From contig JAUVLN010000056.1 of the NCBI GenBank assembly GCA_030600725.1, forward strand, positions 1 to 9,745: 9,745 nucleotides of DNA, written 5' to 3'. Both the position numbers and the translations under genes were made by a program. Positions 7,633 to 9,745 of the stretch are shown here, one piece after another. The notes under the pieces are model-generated. The model was given only the letters and a program-made list of their open reading frames with translations. It was not told where the DNA came from and searched no databases. Numbering within the stretch: the stretch's first letter is position 1; every line of letters begins with the position of its first letter. The stretch comes from Thermoplasmatota archaeon. Lineage in GTDB: Archaea > Thermoplasmatota > Penumbrarchaeia > Penumbrarchaeales > Penumbrarchaeaceae.

Positions 7633-7688
7633 CCAGAATGCTAGGTGGTGATATAGTAAATGCATATTGGAGCATTATATCGAGGTAG

Positions 7689-9500
7689 ATGAGCATGAGG
7701 CGGATCGCAATGGTAATCCTCACCCTGGGACTTCTGTCCAACGTAGGGATAGGATTGTACCAGAATAACGTGAACATCACCTCGCCGGGAACAGATGACA
7801 CCGGAGGAAACGGAGAGGATGAGAACCCGGTCTCGGATATCGTGGAGCTTGTGGTCCCGGACATCAGATTGGGCGATCAGGTGACATACGATTACGGCCT
7901 TTTTGCGGAGATGTACTGGGAGAACAAGACCTCGGGGGAGTGGGGGAAATACACTTTCAAGGGGGAGGGTGAACTCCTTCAGTACGTCGATGAGATAACC
8001 GACATTACCGACGGATTTCAGATCTCTCATAACAGCGTTAAGATGGCCTATGATACCAGGGCGCATTTCGATCTCACGATGTCAGGGTCGGAGAAGGATA
8101 CCATCACCATACCCGGCAACCTCGATATCGCCAGGAGTGAGTTCAACAACCTCTTCGATAAACATCAGATCATGTCCCACAACGCAGGATCCATTGCGAT
8201 CGAGGGCTTGGGACAGTGGGGACAGAAAACCCTTGATGTTGAATACGTTGCAGATCTGAGGACCTACAGCGATCCGTCTGCGGAACCAACAGAGTCACTG
8301 GACGATGCGATATATGCAGAGGGCCAGACCCTCACCCTCGACTCAACGGGCACATTCGAACCGGATGGACTCAGTGATGGAAATGGTGGGGAAGTATATT
8401 TCCAGAAGTACGACTGGAAGGTGGAAGGGGCGTACGAGCTGAACGAGAGGGACGCGATGAAGATCAACGTGACCTCCAGCTTCTGGGACTTCCTGTCGTT
8501 CAAGAGGATATTCTATATCAGCGGCGATTCACCTTTTCCGCTGAAGGGGTTCACCAGGACCAACACCTCCTTCGAGGACGAAGAGGGGGTATTCTATATC
8601 ATCCTCGAGACGACGAGGGAGCTGAAGAGCGATTCATCCCTCCGCATCGGTACCGAGCCCATACCGTGGGGTTCCACCAAAGGCCACAACGAATACATCG
8701 AGGAACATCCCGCGGGCCAATACGAGACCTGGCTTAGGGCCCCCAGCGATGGTACCGAAGTGGAATATTCATCATTTGCCGGCTTTCCCCTCAGCCAGGC
8801 AATGAGCTTTGCCGAGGAGAGGTCAGAGGGCCTGTCTGATTTCCTCGATGAATTCGACCGTAAGGGGACGGTCCTGGTTGATTCGGCCGTTTTCAACGAG
8901 ACAGATATTGACCTGCTGGGTAAGAACACCACCCAGTTCTGGAACATATCATACGCCTATGTGGCCACCTCTGAAGAGTACCACCAGTACCGTAGGGACT
9001 ACGGCGAATGGCCCGAGTGGGCATACCGGATAAACATTGCCAGGTCCATAGAGACGGACCTCCAGGGAAACACGGTTGAATCCATCTACATATTCAAGGA
9101 TGAGGGTGACGACCGTCATGGGCTCACGAATGGTGCCATGAGCGAAACGGACCTGAAGATGGGGACCAAGCTGTTGACGACGACCCACGCCGAGAAGATA
9201 TTCAGGGTGGACGATGAGATCAAGGCGATGGCGTTCAAGAACAACAACCTCAAGAAGGATATCAACTTCACCTATACAGTATTGGGTATAAATTCGGATA
9301 ATAATCCCGGTATGACATTGATCCAGCAGTTGACGGGCCTCTCCATGCCCACATCGGACAATGCATATGTGATCCAGGCAGGCCAGGTCCGGACCGGGGG
9401 AAGCACCTACTCCGCGGCGGTGGATGCGAACACAGGTCAACTTTTATATGTGACCGACATCGAGGGATCGGAACTGGCATCCATATTCGGTGGGGGATAA
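7689..9500 (+). CDS. Secreted or N-terminally anchored protein of unknown function (G-D-x-x-T-Y family)
   Basis: 603 residues. Basic residues R4-R5 and a hydrophobic stretch (about 6-24) form a signal peptide or anchor, followed by a flexible Gly/Asp/Asn/Glu-rich linker (about 29-50) and a large beta-rich body beginning at about 55 with R-L-G-D-Q-V-T-Y-D-Y (G62-D63, T66-Y67). I see no cysteine in the protein. About eight N-x-S/T sequons (for example NIT near 29, NKT near 78) fit export and glycosylation. The C-terminus ends in GGG without a second membrane helix, so any anchor is N-terminal. No enzymatic motif or known domain recognised; L/G-D-x-x-x-Y openings are common in archaeal surface proteins. 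Two close ATGs exist: 7695 has better spacing (eight bases) from GAGGT, while 7689 gives an ungapped N-terminal match to the downstream paralogue, so 7689 is listed. It is followed after 19 bases by that paralogue, probably in one operon. Confidence 0.85.
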   Translation: MSMRRIAMVILTLGLLSNVGIGLYQNNVNITSPGTDDTGGNGEDENPVSDIVELVVPDIRLGDQVTYDYGLFAEMYWENKTSGEWGKYTFKGEGELLQYVDEITDITDGFQISHNSVKMAYDTRAHFDLTMSGSEKDTITIPGNLDIARSEFNNLFDKHQIMSHNAGSIAIEGLGQWGQKTLDVEYVADLRTYSDPSAEPTESLDDAIYAEGQTLTLDSTGTFEPDGLSDGNGGEVYFQKYDWKVEGAYELNERDAMKINVTSSFWDFLSFKRIFYISGDSPFPLKGFTRTNTSFEDEEGVFYIILETTRELKSDSSLRIGTEPIPWGSTKGHNEYIEEHPAGQYETWLRAPSDGTEVEYSSFAGFPLSQAMSFAEERSEGLSDFLDEFDRKGTVLVDSAVFNETDIDLLGKNTTQFWNISYAYVATSEEYHQYRRDYGEWPEWAYRINIARSIETDLQGNTVESIYIFKDEGDDRHGLTNGAMSETDLKMGTKLLTTTHAEKIFRVDDEIKAMAFKNNNLKKDINFTYTVLGINSDNNPGMTLIQQLTGLSMPTSDNAYVIQAGQVRTGGSTYSAAVDANTGQLLYVTDIEGSELASIFGGG

Positions 9501-9519
9501 AAGAAAAGAGGGAGATGAC

Positions 9520-9745
9520 TTGGCATTCAGGAAAGCGGTCTACATCATCATCTTCTCGGCCATAGTCATCAATGCGGGCGTGGCCTTCTGGGAAGGGGGC
9601 TTTCCCGGTGAGCTGGACAGGATCGTCGATCCGGGTCCCGGTGTTTTACCCGTTACGAATGCGATCGATGTGCCTCTTCCGGGAGATGGGGATACCTGCA
9701 CGTACGAACACTCCCTGGGCCTGAACCTCGTAAGATCCACGGAAG
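9520..9745 (+). CDS. Secreted protein, paralogue of the upstream gene, TTG start (3' end outside window)
   Basis: The frame from TTG at 9520 is open to the window edge (75 codons plus one base). A purine-rich GGGAGATGA (9510-9518) precedes it, with GGGAG five bases before the TTG; no in-frame ATG lies between the upstream gene and the window end that would give the signal peptide. The product begins M-A-F-R-K, then a hydrophobic helix (about 6-24), a Gly/Pro-rich linker, and G57-D-T-C-T-Y-E-H. Ungapped comparison with the N-terminus of the preceding protein matches M1, R4, a basic residue at 5, I10, N18 and G20, and the later motif aligns G-D-x-x-T-Y. This supports both the reading frame and a tandem duplication. 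Function unknown. A cysteine (C60) inside the motif is absent from the paralogue. Confidence 0.75.
   Translation, partial: MAFRKAVYIIIFSAIVINAGVAFWEGGFPGELDRIVDPGPGVLPVTNAIDVPLPGDGDTCTYEHSLGLNLVRSTE

Noticed and set aside
8949..9440. A 163-codon open frame on the minus strand.
   Set aside because: It lies wholly inside the secreted-protein gene, which has a signal peptide, a ribosome binding site and a related neighbour. The antisense translation shows no domain-like pattern.
9515..9565. ATG at 9515 as the start of the last gene.
   Set aside because: That frame stops after about 16 codons and lacks a signal peptide. The TTG at 9520 gives a long open frame that matches the upstream paralogue.
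1..9745. Mobile element, phage, defence system, CRISPR or RNA gene content.
   Set aside because: No transposase, integrase, nuclease, regularly spaced repeat, tRNA-like or rRNA-like sequence was found; the genes look like ordinary chromosomal envelope and redox genes.

Overview
The window looks archaeal. Candidate TATA boxes lie about 25-30 bases before inferred transcript starts, one gene appears to have no leader, and the ribosome binding sites are of the GGTG/GAGG type. Arg AGG and Ile ATA codons are common. The exported proteins are acidic, poor in cysteine and rich in N-x-S/T sequons. The combination of a large FtsX-type permease, a surface protein with FG-GAP/PQQ-like repeats and secreted proteins with a G-D-x-x-T-Y motif would fit a moderately GC-rich Thermoplasmata-type euryarchaeon. 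That placement is inference; there is no rRNA or marker gene to confirm it.

Layout. Bases 3-1373 (+) are the C-terminal part of an FtsX-family ABC permease that begins outside the window, followed by a strong hairpin plus T-tract terminator. Bases 1494-5288 (+) encode a 1264-residue exported protein: signal peptide, DUF2330-like domain, a long beta-propeller-like region with four acidic calcium-type loops, Ig-like beta domains and a C-terminal membrane anchor. Bases 5337-6554 (+) encode a membrane-anchored extracellular alpha/alpha-toroid protein with its own TATA box and probably a leaderless mRNA. Bases 6561-7490 (-) encode a canonical thioredoxin reductase that converges on the toroid gene with a 6-base gap. 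A divergent promoter region of about 200 bases separates it from two tandem (+) genes, 7689-9500 and 9520-end. These encode related secreted proteins of unknown function; the second starts at TTG and runs off the window.

How the genes may work together. Four of the six genes make exported or membrane-anchored proteins and one makes a permease that may act on envelope substrates, so the stretch looks like a cell-surface neighbourhood with one cytosolic redox housekeeping gene in it. Each of the larger genes seems to have its own promoter; only the last pair looks like an operon. I see no tRNA, rRNA, CRISPR array, insertion sequence or phage gene. There is no gene-free stretch over 300 bases; the largest gap is 7491-7688. 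The least ordinary items are the DUF2330/propeller fusion, the tandem secreted paralogues, and two palindromic elements at promoters.
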